Origin: Stenotrophomonas bentonitica
GTDB taxonomy: Bacteria; Pseudomonadota; Gammaproteobacteria; Xanthomonadales; Xanthomonadaceae
Assembly: GCF_013185915.1 (NCBI RefSeq)
Contig: NZ_JAAZUH010000001.1
Coordinates: forward strand, 2,170,001-2,234,000
Direction of reading: 5' to 3'
DNA: 64,000 nt
Shown: positions 19,166 to 27,692 of the stretch, one piece after another
How positions within the stretch are numbered: the first letter of the stretch is position 1
Layout of the letters: each line of letters opens with the position of its first letter
Position numbers and translations under genes: made by a program
The notes under the pieces: model-generated
The model's input: the letters and a program-made list of their open reading frames with translations, nothing else
Databases searched by the model: none
What the model was told of the DNA's origin: nothing

Positions 19166-19627
19166 ATGAGCAACGAAACTATCCCCCTGAACCTGTTCAA
19201 GGCGAACGTGGAACTGCAGTTACGCCTACAGCGCTTGATGCAGGAAAACGGCCAGCAATGGCTGGAGAACGCCACGCGCGCGGGCAGCGAGAGCATTGCC
19301 GAGTCCGGCGCCGAAATCGAAAGCCTGCTCAAGGCCCAGAATTGGCAGGAACTGGCCACGCTGCCCGCACAAGCCTTCTGGCGTCAGTTCCAGTACCACG
19401 TGGGCGGCGCGCAGGCGCTGACACAAGTCGCGATCAAAAACCAGACAACCTTCACCCAAGGCCTGCAAATAGCTATTCAAGACTGGCAGAAATCGGTTAC
19501 GCAGGCCGTAGGCCAGGGCGATGCGGTACTCCCGTTCCAGGATATCTTCAAACAGTGGGGAGCCGTGTGGGCCTCGGCGCAGGATAAGGAGGCACCGGGC
19601 AAGACCGGTGGCCGCAATGCCGGCTGA
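19166..19627 (+). CDS. phaP: Phasin (polyhydroxyalkanoate granule protein)
   Basis: 153 residues from the ATG at 19166, with AAGGAG 10 bases upstream. The sequence is highly helical and amphipathic, Gln- and Ala-rich, with the start FKANVELQLRLQRLMQENGQQWLE and the middle WRQFQYHVGGAQALTQVA, typical for the phasin_2 family. Phasins coat PHA granules and control their size and surface. It opens the metabolic cargo and overlaps the next gene, phaB, by 11 bases, which supports a PHA role. Length is a little shorter than the common 180-190 residues. Confidence 0.8.
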   Translation: MSNETIPLNLFKANVELQLRLQRLMQENGQQWLENATRAGSESIAESGAEIESLLKAQNWQELATLPAQAFWRQFQYHVGGAQALTQVAIKNQTTFTQGLQIAIQDWQKSVTQAVGQGDAVLPFQDIFKQWGAVWASAQDKEAPGKTGGRNAG

Positions 19628-20363
19628 ACAACGTACCGCCCTGGTCACGGGCGGCACTGGCGGCCTGGGCGAAGCCATCGCCCGGGCCTTGCACGATGTT
19701 GGCCATACCGTGCTCGTCGTCCACTCGCCAGGCAATGCCAGCATCGGCGCGTGGTTGGAAGCCCAGACGGACGAAGGCTACAACTTCATCGCCTACGGCG
19801 CGGATGTGGCCGACCATGCCTCCTGCCAGGAGTTGGCCGGCCTCATTCAAGCAGACGGTTACCACATCGACATTCTGGTCAACAACGCGGGCATCACGCG
19901 CGATGCTACGTTCCGCAAGCTGAGCTACGCCGATTGGGATGCGGTCCTGCGCGTCAATCTCGACTCCGTTTTCAACGTCACCCGGCCATTCATCGACGGC
20001 ATGCTCGAACGCGGCTGGGGCAGGATCGTCAACATCGCCTCCATCAACGGCTCCAAGGGGCAGTTCGGCCAGACCAACTACTCCGCCGCAAAGGCCGGCA
20101 TGCATGGCTTCACTAAAGCCCTTGCGCAGGAGGTGGCGCGCAAGGGCGTGACGGTCAACACCGTCTCGCCGGGGTATCTGGATACGAAGATGGTGACGAG
20201 CATGTCGGAAGAAGTGGTCAAGCAAGTGATTGCCGGTATTCCCGTGGGTCGTCTGGGACGGCCTGAGGAAATCGCTGCACTGGTTGCATTCATCGTCAGT
20301 GAATCTGCGGGGTTCATGACCGGCAGCAATGTATCGATGAACGGTGGCCAGCATATGTACTGA
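19617..20363 (+). CDS. phaB: Acetoacetyl-CoA reductase (short-chain dehydrogenase)
   Basis: 248 residues from the ATG at 19617, inside the end of the phasin gene. It is a classical SDR: cofactor motif TGGTGGLGEAIA near the N-terminus, NNAG at about residue 87, catalytic Ser in NIASINGSKGQFGQT, Tyr-Lys in YSAAKAG, and PG followed by T near residue 185. The segment NGSKGQFGQTNYSAAKAGMH closely follows PhaB, which reduces acetoacetyl-CoA to (R)-3-hydroxybutyryl-CoA with NADPH. Neighbouring phasin and PHA synthase genes support this assignment over FabG. No beta-ketothiolase gene is present in the cluster. Confidence 0.85.
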   Translation: MPAEQRTALVTGGTGGLGEAIARALHDVGHTVLVVHSPGNASIGAWLEAQTDEGYNFIAYGADVADHASCQELAGLIQADGYHIDILVNNAGITRDATFRKLSYADWDAVLRVNLDSVFNVTRPFIDGMLERGWGRIVNIASINGSKGQFGQTNYSAAKAGMHGFTKALAQEVARKGVTVNTVSPGYLDTKMVTSMSEEVVKQVIAGIPVGRLGRPEEIAALVAFIVSESAGFMTGSNVSMNGGQHMY

Positions 20364-20448
20364 GTGAGGAAGGGCCAGCAAGACGATGTGCCTGCGGCCC
20401 CTTGCCATTCAATTTTTCAGTTTCATCACAGAAGGAGTGCCCATCGCC

Positions 20449-22815
20449 ATGAATCGAGACACCACGACATCACCAGCGGCCGATTGGGGGCAGTTGCTGT
20501 GGGACCCGTTGCGACTATCGGCGATGGCAACCGAGTATGCAGTGGATGCCTGGCAGCGATCCATTCTGTATGCCGACGTTCGCCGCCAACGCGGCAACCA
20601 GTACCTGGAGCATTTGCAGGAGCAGACGCCGAACGTACTCGACTTCGCCTCCGAGGTCATCATGTCCGGGCTGGATCTTCCGCGGCCAGTCAACTATGGC
20701 CTCGTGCGCATCCTGCCGCCAGCCGACACGCCGAGCGATCCCCGCAAGCGACCGTTCGTGGTGGTCGATCCACGCGCGGGCCACGGCCCGGGCATCGGCG
20801 GCTTCAAACCCGACAGCGAGGTCGGGGCAGCCCTCAAGGCAGGGCATCCCTGCTACTTCGTTGGCTTTCTGCCCGATCCCGTTCCCGGCCAGACCGTCGA
20901 GGACGTCATGCGCGCCGAAGCGGCCTTCGTGCGCAAGGTCGGCGAGCTGCACCCCGGCAGCCGCGGCAAGCCCGCTGTCATCGGCAATTGCCAGGCGGGC
21001 TGGCAGATCCTGATGGCAGCTGCCGTCTGGCCCGAACTGTTCGGACCGATCATCGTCGCCGGCGCGCCGCTGTCGTACTGGGCGGGCGACATGCCGATGC
21101 GCTATGCAGGCGGCCTGACCGGCGGTAGTTGGTTGACGGCATTGACCGGCGATCTGGGCGCCGGTCGGTTCGACGGCGCCTGGCTGGTACAGAACTTCGA
21201 GAACCTGGACCCGGCCAATACGCTGTGGAGCAAACAGTACAACCTGTACGCCAAGGTCGACACGGAAGGCCCGCGCCACTTGCAATTCGAGAAGTACTGG
21301 GGCGGCCACGTGTTCCTGAACGATGTGGAAATACAGTACATCGTCGATAACCTGTTCATCGGCAACAAGCTGAGCACCGCCCAACTGATGACATCCGATG
21401 GCGTGCGCATCGACCTGCGCAATATTCGCTCGCCGATCCTGGTGTTCTGCTCCTATGGGGACAACATCACGCCACCGCCCCAGGCCCTGGGCTGGATCAC
21501 CGACCTGTACCGCAACGACCTGGACGTGCTGGGACATGACCAGACCATCGTCTACGCTACCCATGACAGCATCGGACATCTGGGAATCTTCGTCTCCGGC
21601 AGCGTCGGGCGTAAAGAGCACCAGGAGTTCGCTGAGAACATCGACATCATCGACGTGCTGCCGGCAGGCATTCACCACATGCAGATCGACGAGCATCACG
21701 ACGAGGCGCAGGAACACGAGCCAGCCAGTGACGCCTATCTGACCCGGATTCGCCGCAGCAACATCGATGAAATCCGTGAGATCGTTCGCCCCGATCCCGA
21801 GAGCGATCGCCGTTTTGCCGCCGCTGCGCGGATCTCCGAGATCAACTTGGCCTGCTACCGCAGCTTCGTGCAGCCGTGTGTACGCGCCTGGGTCACGACC
21901 GAGGGCGCACGGTCGCTGGAGCCCCTGCATCCCCTGCGCGTCGGCTACGAACTGTGGTCCGACCGCCAGCCGCTGGCAGCCGCTGTGCAAGAGGCTGCGC
22001 AACATGTGCGCGAGCACCGCCAGCCCGTCGCCGAGGCCAATCCTTTCCTGCAACTGCAGGCACAGTTTTCCACCGCTCTCGAACAGACGCTGGATCAATT
22101 CCGCGATTGCCGCGACCGGATCTACGCGCAAGCCTTTGACACGCTGTACAGCCTGCCGCTGGTGCAGGCCATGACAGGGCAGAGCCTGCACGATGAGGCA
22201 CCGCCGCGGGCCCATCCCAGCGAGACGCCCGAGCACCGCCAGTATCTGGCGCAAGAGTTGACCCGCCTCGAAGGAGCCGTTCACAGCGGTGGGCTGGTGG
22301 AAGCAGCCATACGGGCACTGTTCTTCGTGCTGGCCGAGCGTGGCGAGGCCGATGAACGGCATTTTCGCCACGCAGAAGAGCTGGTGCGCCCCCAACTGGG
22401 CAACGACTTCGACATGCAGGCCTTCCGCCACCTCGTGCGTCGCCAGGCTTTGCTCATGAGGCTCCACGAGGACGCCGCGGTGTCCGCCATCCCCGGGCTG
22501 CTGAACAACGTAGCGCCTGATGACATCCGACAGGTTGCGGGGATGATCGCGCAGGTGCTCGGCAGCGGCGATGCGCTGTCCGCACCAGAGCAAGCCAAGT
22601 TGAAGCAGGTGTCTACCCTGTTCGAGCAGGCGATCCGCCGGGCGCAGGCGGCTTCGGCGCCCGCTATGCCCTCTGCCCATGACGCACCCTCTGCGGTCGC
22701 GGACACGAAACCCAAGACCTCCTCGCCAAAGCCGAAGGCGCCTCAAAAGACAACCGCGTCCAAGACACCCGCCGCGCCGCAGACAAGACAAACACGGCGA
22801 GGAAAAAGCACATGA
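20449..22815 (+). CDS. DUF3141 protein, PHA-synthase-like alpha/beta hydrolase
   Basis: 788 residues from the ATG at 20449, preceded by GAAGGAG. The first 400 residues look like an alpha/beta-hydrolase: VVDPRAGHGPGIGGF (about 106-119), a nucleophile elbow IGNCQAGW with Cys about 181, SYGDNITPP as acid region and THDSIGHLGIF as His region. A Cys nucleophile in a G-x-C-x-x-G context is shared with PHA synthases (GYCLGG in PhaC of this cluster). The C-terminal 350 residues are helical and end in a Lys/Pro/Ala-rich tail like a nucleoid- or granule-binding tail. The family has no established function. Its last codons overlap the next gene (ATGA), so expression is coupled. Confidence 0.8.
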   Translation: MNRDTTTSPAADWGQLLWDPLRLSAMATEYAVDAWQRSILYADVRRQRGNQYLEHLQEQTPNVLDFASEVIMSGLDLPRPVNYGLVRILPPADTPSDPRKRPFVVVDPRAGHGPGIGGFKPDSEVGAALKAGHPCYFVGFLPDPVPGQTVEDVMRAEAAFVRKVGELHPGSRGKPAVIGNCQAGWQILMAAAVWPELFGPIIVAGAPLSYWAGDMPMRYAGGLTGGSWLTALTGDLGAGRFDGAWLVQNFENLDPANTLWSKQYNLYAKVDTEGPRHLQFEKYWGGHVFLNDVEIQYIVDNLFIGNKLSTAQLMTSDGVRIDLRNIRSPILVFCSYGDNITPPPQALGWITDLYRNDLDVLGHDQTIVYATHDSIGHLGIFVSGSVGRKEHQEFAENIDIIDVLPAGIHHMQIDEHHDEAQEHEPASDAYLTRIRRSNIDEIREIVRPDPESDRRFAAAARISEINLACYRSFVQPCVRAWVTTEGARSLEPLHPLRVGYELWSDRQPLAAAVQEAAQHVREHRQPVAEANPFLQLQAQFSTALEQTLDQFRDCRDRIYAQAFDTLYSLPLVQAMTGQSLHDEAPPRAHPSETPEHRQYLAQELTRLEGAVHSGGLVEAAIRALFFVLAERGEADERHFRHAEELVRPQLGNDFDMQAFRHLVRRQALLMRLHEDAAVSAIPGLLNNVAPDDIRQVAGMIAQVLGSGDALSAPEQAKLKQVSTLFEQAIRRAQAASAPAMPSAHDAPSAVADTKPKTSSPKPKAPQKTTASKTPAAPQTRQTRRGKST

Positions 22816-24233
22816 CGACTTCGCCCAAACCGGTCGATGCCACTGCCGATGCATGGCATGTCCTGCGCAACCGCACCTTCGACGAGATCGCCATCGGCGA
22901 CAGCGCCAGCCTCGAACGCGCGTTTTCGTCGCAAGACATCCACATGTTCGCGCTGCAATCGGGCGATGTGGATCCAGAACCTGCTGTGTCCTCAAGCGCT
23001 CGGGGCACCACGGAGGCCATTTGTGCAAACGCCCTGATCTCGGCTGTGCTGAGCACACGCCTGCCGGGGCCTGGAACCCGCTATGTCAACCAGAATCTGT
23101 GCTTCCTCGGGGCCGTTCGACCCGGCGACAGGCTGACCGTGCGGATGCAGGTGACCAGCAAGGACACGGCCAACCACCATGTCACGCTGGCCTGCACCTG
23201 CACCAACCAGGAGGGGGTAGCGGTTTTCCAAGGCCAGGTAGAGGTCGTGGCGCCCACCGAACGCTTGGAACGAACGCGCACCGTGTTGCCGGAAATCCAC
23301 CCGAATGCGCAGGGCCGCACAGGCCTGCAAAGCCTGCTGGCGCACGTCGCGCACTTGCAACCGATTCGGGTGGCCGTCGCCCATCCCTGCGATGCCCCCA
23401 GTCTGTCCGCTGCGCTCGAAGCACGCCACGCGGGGTTGATCGAACCGGTGCTGGTCGGATCACGGGCGCGGCTGGAAGCAGTCGCCACAGAGGCCGGGCT
23501 GGATCTGGCCGACGTCACCATTGTGGACACACCCCACAGCCACGCCGCCGCGCAGCAAGCCGTAGCCTTGGCGGCCAATGGCGAAGTCGAAGCCCTGATG
23601 AAAGGGAGTCTGCACACCGACGAACTGATGTCCGCGCTGGTTTCGGCAGCAGCGGGGTTGCGCACCAAGCGCCGGGTCAGCCATTGCTTTTTGCTACAGA
23701 CACCGGCCTATCCGCGCCCGTTCATCGTCACCGATGCAGCGATCAATATCGCCCCGACTCTGGAACAGAAGGCAGACATCATCCGCAACGCCATCGAGCT
23801 GGCGCAGGTGATCGGCGTGCGCGAACCCAAGGTCGCAATCCTGGCCGCAGTCGAGACGGTCAGCCCGACGATGACGGCCACGCTGGACGCTGCGGCGCTG
23901 TGCAAGATGGCCGATCGCGGCCAGATCACTGGCGGCCTGCTCGACGGGCCGCTGGCCTTCGACAACGCCGTCTCCATCGCCGCTGCGCGTATCAAGGGGA
24001 TCGTTTCCGAGGTCGCCGGGCAAGCTGACATCCTCGTCGTGCCTGACCTGGAGAGCGGCAACATGCTTGCCAAGCAGTTGATCTTCATGGGCGGCGCAGC
24101 CAGCGCCGGGATCGTTCTTGGAGCCAAGGTGCCAGTCATTCTGACCAGCCGCGCCGACTCGCGTGATACACGCATCGCCTCATGCGCGATCGCACTGATG
24201 CTGGCCCACCACTATCGGCTGTCACCCCCTTGA
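22812..24233 (+). CDS. MaoC-like / phosphate acyltransferase fusion
   Basis: 473 residues. The first 155 residues form a MaoC-type hot-dog domain; the remaining 310 form a phosphate acetyl/butyryltransferase domain (MKGSLHTDELMSALV, SHCFLLQTP, TDAAINIAPTLEQKADI, PDLESGNMLAKQL). The fusion is known in bacterial genomes as bifunctional enoyl-CoA hydratase/phosphate acetyltransferase. The transferase half should interconvert acyl-phosphate and acyl-CoA, linking acetyl-phosphate to acetyl-CoA. In the hot-dog half the usual D-x-N-P-x-H active-site string reads SGDVDPEPAV, without His, so hydratase activity is doubtful. It lies between DUF3141 and an SDR, two genes before acetate kinase. Confidence 0.82.
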   Translation: MTTSPKPVDATADAWHVLRNRTFDEIAIGDSASLERAFSSQDIHMFALQSGDVDPEPAVSSSARGTTEAICANALISAVLSTRLPGPGTRYVNQNLCFLGAVRPGDRLTVRMQVTSKDTANHHVTLACTCTNQEGVAVFQGQVEVVAPTERLERTRTVLPEIHPNAQGRTGLQSLLAHVAHLQPIRVAVAHPCDAPSLSAALEARHAGLIEPVLVGSRARLEAVATEAGLDLADVTIVDTPHSHAAAQQAVALAANGEVEALMKGSLHTDELMSALVSAAAGLRTKRRVSHCFLLQTPAYPRPFIVTDAAINIAPTLEQKADIIRNAIELAQVIGVREPKVAILAAVETVSPTMTATLDAAALCKMADRGQITGGLLDGPLAFDNAVSIAAARIKGIVSEVAGQADILVVPDLESGNMLAKQLIFMGGAASAGIVLGAKVPVILTSRADSRDTRIASCAIALMLAHHYRLSPP

Positions 24234-24276
24234 GCGGACTTGTTAGCAACTTAACCACCCCTTTGGAGGAAACACC

Positions 24277-25029
24277 ATGCAGTACTCATTCTCTGGCCGC
24301 GTAGCCCTGGTCACCGGTGCAGGGTCTGGCATTGGCGAGGCCATTGCCCGGCTGCTTGCAAGCAACGGCCTGAATGTCGTCGTCTCCGATGTCAGCGCCG
24401 ACAATGCGCAGCGCGTCACCAGCCTCATCAACGCCGAGGGCGGCCACGCCGTGGCCAACGTGGCCGACGTGGCATGCATCGATGAGGTCCAGGCTGCCGT
24501 GGCCTGCGCGGTCGATACGTTCGGCGACCTTCATTTTGCCGTCAACAACGCCGGTATCGGTGGCGACCAGAGCCCGGCGGGAGAACTGGACCCTGCCGCC
24601 TGGCGCCGGGTGATCGATGTCAACCTGAACGGCGTGTTCTATGGCCTGCGCCATCAGATTCCCGCCATCCTGCGCTCGGGAGGCGGCGCCATCGTCAACG
24701 TCTCCTCCATCCTGGGGGTGGTGGGCGACGCAGCGAACCCTGCGTACGTCGCAGCCAAACATGGCGTGACCGGGCTGACCCGCTCGGCAGGACTGGCCTA
24801 TGCGTCCAAGGGAATCCGGATCAATTCGATTCATCCCGGTTACGTGCGTACGCCCATCCTGGATTTCCTGGATGAATCGGCCCTCCAAGAGGCCGTTGGC
24901 CTGCATCCGATCGGTCGCCTGGGTACACCGGACGAAATCGCCCATGCCGTGGCGTTTTTGCTGTCGGAAGGAAGCAGCTTCCTTGTGGGCACCCAGCTCA
25001 TCGCCGATGGCGGCTACACGGCGCGCTGA
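24277..25029 (+). CDS. Short-chain dehydrogenase/reductase
   Basis: 250 residues with GGAGGAAAC ahead of the ATG. SDR motifs are complete: TGAGSGIGEAIA, NNAGIGG, catalytic Ser in VNVSSILG, YVAAKHG, and HPGYVRTP. It resembles the BDH/FabG-like classical SDRs more than the enoyl-ACP reductase FabI found at this place in some related islands. Possible tasks are 3-hydroxyacyl dehydrogenation or aldehyde/ketone reduction tied to acyl-CoA turnover. The substrate cannot be fixed from sequence. The gap to acetate kinase is 79 bases. Confidence 0.75.
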   Translation: MQYSFSGRVALVTGAGSGIGEAIARLLASNGLNVVVSDVSADNAQRVTSLINAEGGHAVANVADVACIDEVQAAVACAVDTFGDLHFAVNNAGIGGDQSPAGELDPAAWRRVIDVNLNGVFYGLRHQIPAILRSGGGAIVNVSSILGVVGDAANPAYVAAKHGVTGLTRSAGLAYASKGIRINSIHPGYVRTPILDFLDESALQEAVGLHPIGRLGTPDEIAHAVAFLLSEGSSFLVGTQLIADGGYTAR

Positions 25030-25108
25030 GTCTGAAGACGATGAGACAGCAGACACCCCCGCACACCTCGGCGAAGTCGCGCGGACGGCGCGCAGAGAGG
25101 ACGACCTG

Positions 25109-26347
25109 ATGGACGTCACCATGGCCCGCTCCGGGCGCCGCGAACACGGACTGATCCTTGTGCTGAACTGCGGTTCATCCAGCATCAAGTTTGCGGTGTT
25201 CGATTCCTCGGCCGCGCCACTGCCGCGTCAGGCATTGTGGAATGGCAAGGTGCAGGGAATCGGCGGCGCCAACCCGGATTTCGGAGAGACCGGAGTTGCG
25301 CCGTTCTCGATCGAACTGGACACGGCACATCCGTATCGCGCCGCACTGCGCCTCATCCGCGATCGTGTCAGCCGGCGGCTCGACGGCCGCCGGATCGGTG
25401 CGGTCGCCCATCGTATCGTCCACGGCGGCAGTAAATACTTCATGCCCGTGCGCGTGGACGCGAATGTCCTGGCCGACCTCAAGGGCTACATTCCTCTGGC
25501 CCCGCTGCACCAGCCATTCGCGCTCGAAGCCGTGGAGATCCTGCTGCGGGAGCAGCCAGATCTGCCACAGATGGCCTGCTTCGACACGGCCTTCCACCAC
25601 ACTTTGCCCCAGGTCGAGAAGGTCCTGCCGTTGCCCTATGCCGCATGGGAGCGCGGTCTGCGTCGGTACGGGTTTCACGGCCTGTCGTATGAGTACATGG
25701 CAGTGGCCTTGCCCGAACGCCATGGCGACGCCGCGCGCGGTCGCACCGTCGTTGCCCATCTGGGCAGTGGCGCCAGTCTGTGCGCCATGCGTGGACTCAA
25801 AAGCGCGGCCACCACCATGGGCTTCTCCGCGCTTGACGGCCTGATGATGGGCACCCGCACCGGCGCGCTCGATCCGGGTGCGGTGCTCTACCTGATGGAA
25901 ATCGAGAAGCTCTCACTGGAGCAAGTGGGGCGCGTCCTCTATCACGAGTCCGGCCTGCTCGGCGTTTCGGGAATCTCGGCCGAGCCGCGCGTCATTGTCG
26001 GACACGAGAACGATGCAGGCGAAACGGGGGAGCGAGCGCGCTTGGCACTGGCCCTTTACGTGCGCCGCATCGTACGCGAGATCGGGGCCTTGGTCGCCGT
26101 GCTGGGTGGCCTGGACATGCTGGTGTTCACGGCGGGTGTCGGTGAACACAATGCGTTCATTCGCGAGCGCATCTGTGCGGCGCTGGGCTTTTTGGGCATT
26201 GCCTTGGATACCGATGCCAACGCCAGCCACGCGGCGAAGATTTCCAGCGATCACAGTCAGGTCACCGTGGCGGTCGAGCCCACCAACGAAGAGTGGATAG
26301 CCGCCAGCCATGCGCTGTCCTGCCTGGACAGGGAGAAGGCGCGATGA
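25109..26347 (+). CDS. ackA: Acetate kinase
   Basis: 412 residues from the ATG at 25109; the ATG at 25121 is an alternative. The acetate kinase signatures are all present: LNCGSSSIKFAVFD near the N-terminus, FDTAFHHTLP, the phosphate-binding HLGSGASLCA, MGTRTGALDPG, and FTAGVGEHN near the C-terminus. The enzyme makes ATP and acetate from acetyl-phosphate and ADP. In this cluster acetyl-phosphate could come from phosphoketolase (32235-34565) or from the phosphotransacylase fusion. The stop overlaps the next start (ATGA). Propionate or butyrate kinase activity is possible but less likely given the motif match. Confidence 0.88.
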   Translation: MDVTMARSGRREHGLILVLNCGSSSIKFAVFDSSAAPLPRQALWNGKVQGIGGANPDFGETGVAPFSIELDTAHPYRAALRLIRDRVSRRLDGRRIGAVAHRIVHGGSKYFMPVRVDANVLADLKGYIPLAPLHQPFALEAVEILLREQPDLPQMACFDTAFHHTLPQVEKVLPLPYAAWERGLRRYGFHGLSYEYMAVALPERHGDAARGRTVVAHLGSGASLCAMRGLKSAATTMGFSALDGLMMGTRTGALDPGAVLYLMEIEKLSLEQVGRVLYHESGLLGVSGISAEPRVIVGHENDAGETGERARLALALYVRRIVREIGALVAVLGGLDMLVFTAGVGEHNAFIRERICAALGFLGIALDTDANASHAAKISSDHSQVTVAVEPTNEEWIAASHALSCLDREKAR

Positions 26348-27549
26348 CGATCGATGCCTTCCATGGATTCACGCTCGCCATCCTGCTGTTGTTCGTGGGC
26401 AAGGGCTTGGTTGCGCGTTGGGGCATCTTGCGTCGATACAGCATCCCGGAATCCCTGGTGGGCGGCTTGGCCTGCGCCCTGGTTGTCTTCGCCCTGTACT
26501 ACGGTGCGGGGATCGTCATCAGTTTCGATCTCGAAGCGCGTGACGCGCTGCTGCTGTACTTCTTTGCGGCCATTGGCCTGGGTACCGACGCCCGCACGCT
26601 GCGCCATGGTGGACGGCCCTTGCTGATCCTGTCGGGGTTGGCCATCGGGTTCATGGTGCTGCAGAACCTGGCCGGGATGGAGATGGCACGCGCCTTCGGC
26701 CTGGATCCGCGCACCGGGCTGATGGTGGGATCGATTTCCCTGACAGGAGGCGTGGGCACCACCTTGGCCTGGTCCGATCACTTCGTTCACAACCTCGGCA
26801 TTGCGCAAGCGCAGGAACTGGGATTGGCAGCGAACATGATCGGCCTGATCGCGGCCTGCACCATCGGGGGCCCAGTCGCAAGCTTGCTCATGCGTAGGCA
26901 TCGGCTTCAAGCCTCTGGGGACAGCGCCCTGGAAATTGGCACGCTGCACAGGGATGAGCAGCATGCCCGCCTGGACTACTACGGCCTGCTGCTGGCATTG
27001 CTCTGGCTCAACTTCGCCTTGATGTTGGGATACGGAATCAATGCCTTGGTCGCGCGTACCGCCGTCACGCTGCCCGCCTTTGTGGGCTGCCTGCTGGCCG
27101 GAATTCTCCTGCGCATGGCGGCCGACTGGATGAGGCCAAGTGGGCGCGGACGTTTATGGAACTGGCCGAGCATGCAGCCAGGCATCGCCCTGGTTTCCGA
27201 CATGTCATTGGGCCTGTTTCTGACCATGGCGCTGATGGGACTCAGGCTCTGGGAACTGCAGCCCGTGCTCGCCTTCATCACGGCGGCGATGCTGGTGCAG
27301 ATTGCCTTGGTCATCGCATTCGTTTTGCTGATTGTTTTTCGGGCAATGGGCAAGGATTACCAAGCCGCCGTGGTGTGCGCGGGTTTCGGCGGTATTGCGC
27401 TGGGATCTACCGCCACTGCCATCGCCAACATGACGGCGGTGACTCGGGAGCATGGTGCGGCACGCGAGGCGTTCATTGTGGTGCCCTTGGTATGTGGGTT
27501 CGTCATCGATATTGCGAACGCACTGGTAATCAGCCTGATGGCCGGTTAG
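26344..27549 (+). CDS. gltS: Sodium/glutamate symporter GltS-like
   Basis: 401 residues with ten to twelve hydrophobic segments. GltS family features are visible: IPESLVGGLACA near residue 37, GSISLTGGVGTTLAW around 135-150, and in the second half GFGGIALGSTATAIANM, the two glycine-rich re-entrant loops of this inverted-repeat symporter fold. GltS imports glutamate with sodium. It is translationally coupled to acetate kinase by an ATGA overlap, an unusual pairing; its role in the module is unclear. 143 bases without a gene follow before phaC. Confidence 0.82.
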   Translation: MTIDAFHGFTLAILLLFVGKGLVARWGILRRYSIPESLVGGLACALVVFALYYGAGIVISFDLEARDALLLYFFAAIGLGTDARTLRHGGRPLLILSGLAIGFMVLQNLAGMEMARAFGLDPRTGLMVGSISLTGGVGTTLAWSDHFVHNLGIAQAQELGLAANMIGLIAACTIGGPVASLLMRRHRLQASGDSALEIGTLHRDEQHARLDYYGLLLALLWLNFALMLGYGINALVARTAVTLPAFVGCLLAGILLRMAADWMRPSGRGRLWNWPSMQPGIALVSDMSLGLFLTMALMGLRLWELQPVLAFITAAMLVQIALVIAFVLLIVFRAMGKDYQAAVVCAGFGGIALGSTATAIANMTAVTREHGAAREAFIVVPLVCGFVIDIANALVISLMAG

Positions 27550-27692
27550 GCGAAGCGAAACAGCGGAGCGAGCTGGCAGATGGATACATCGCTGACGCGC
27601 TGGCGAGGCGTCGTCGCCCAGGAAATCGCAATCGACTCCCGTTTTCAAGCAAGGGGCTCTTTCTACTTGTGCAGAAATAGAGGTAATACGCT

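Noticed and set aside
20515..23058. 847-codon minus-strand frame opposite DUF3141
   Set aside because: Composition of an antisense shadow. The plus-strand frame has a Shine-Dalgarno site and a hydrolase-like pattern.
24277..25029. SDR as enoyl-ACP reductase FabI
   Set aside because: It has the classical Ser, Tyr-x-x-x-Lys and TGxxxGIG motifs of FabG/BDH-like SDRs, not the Tyr-x6-Lys pattern of FabI.
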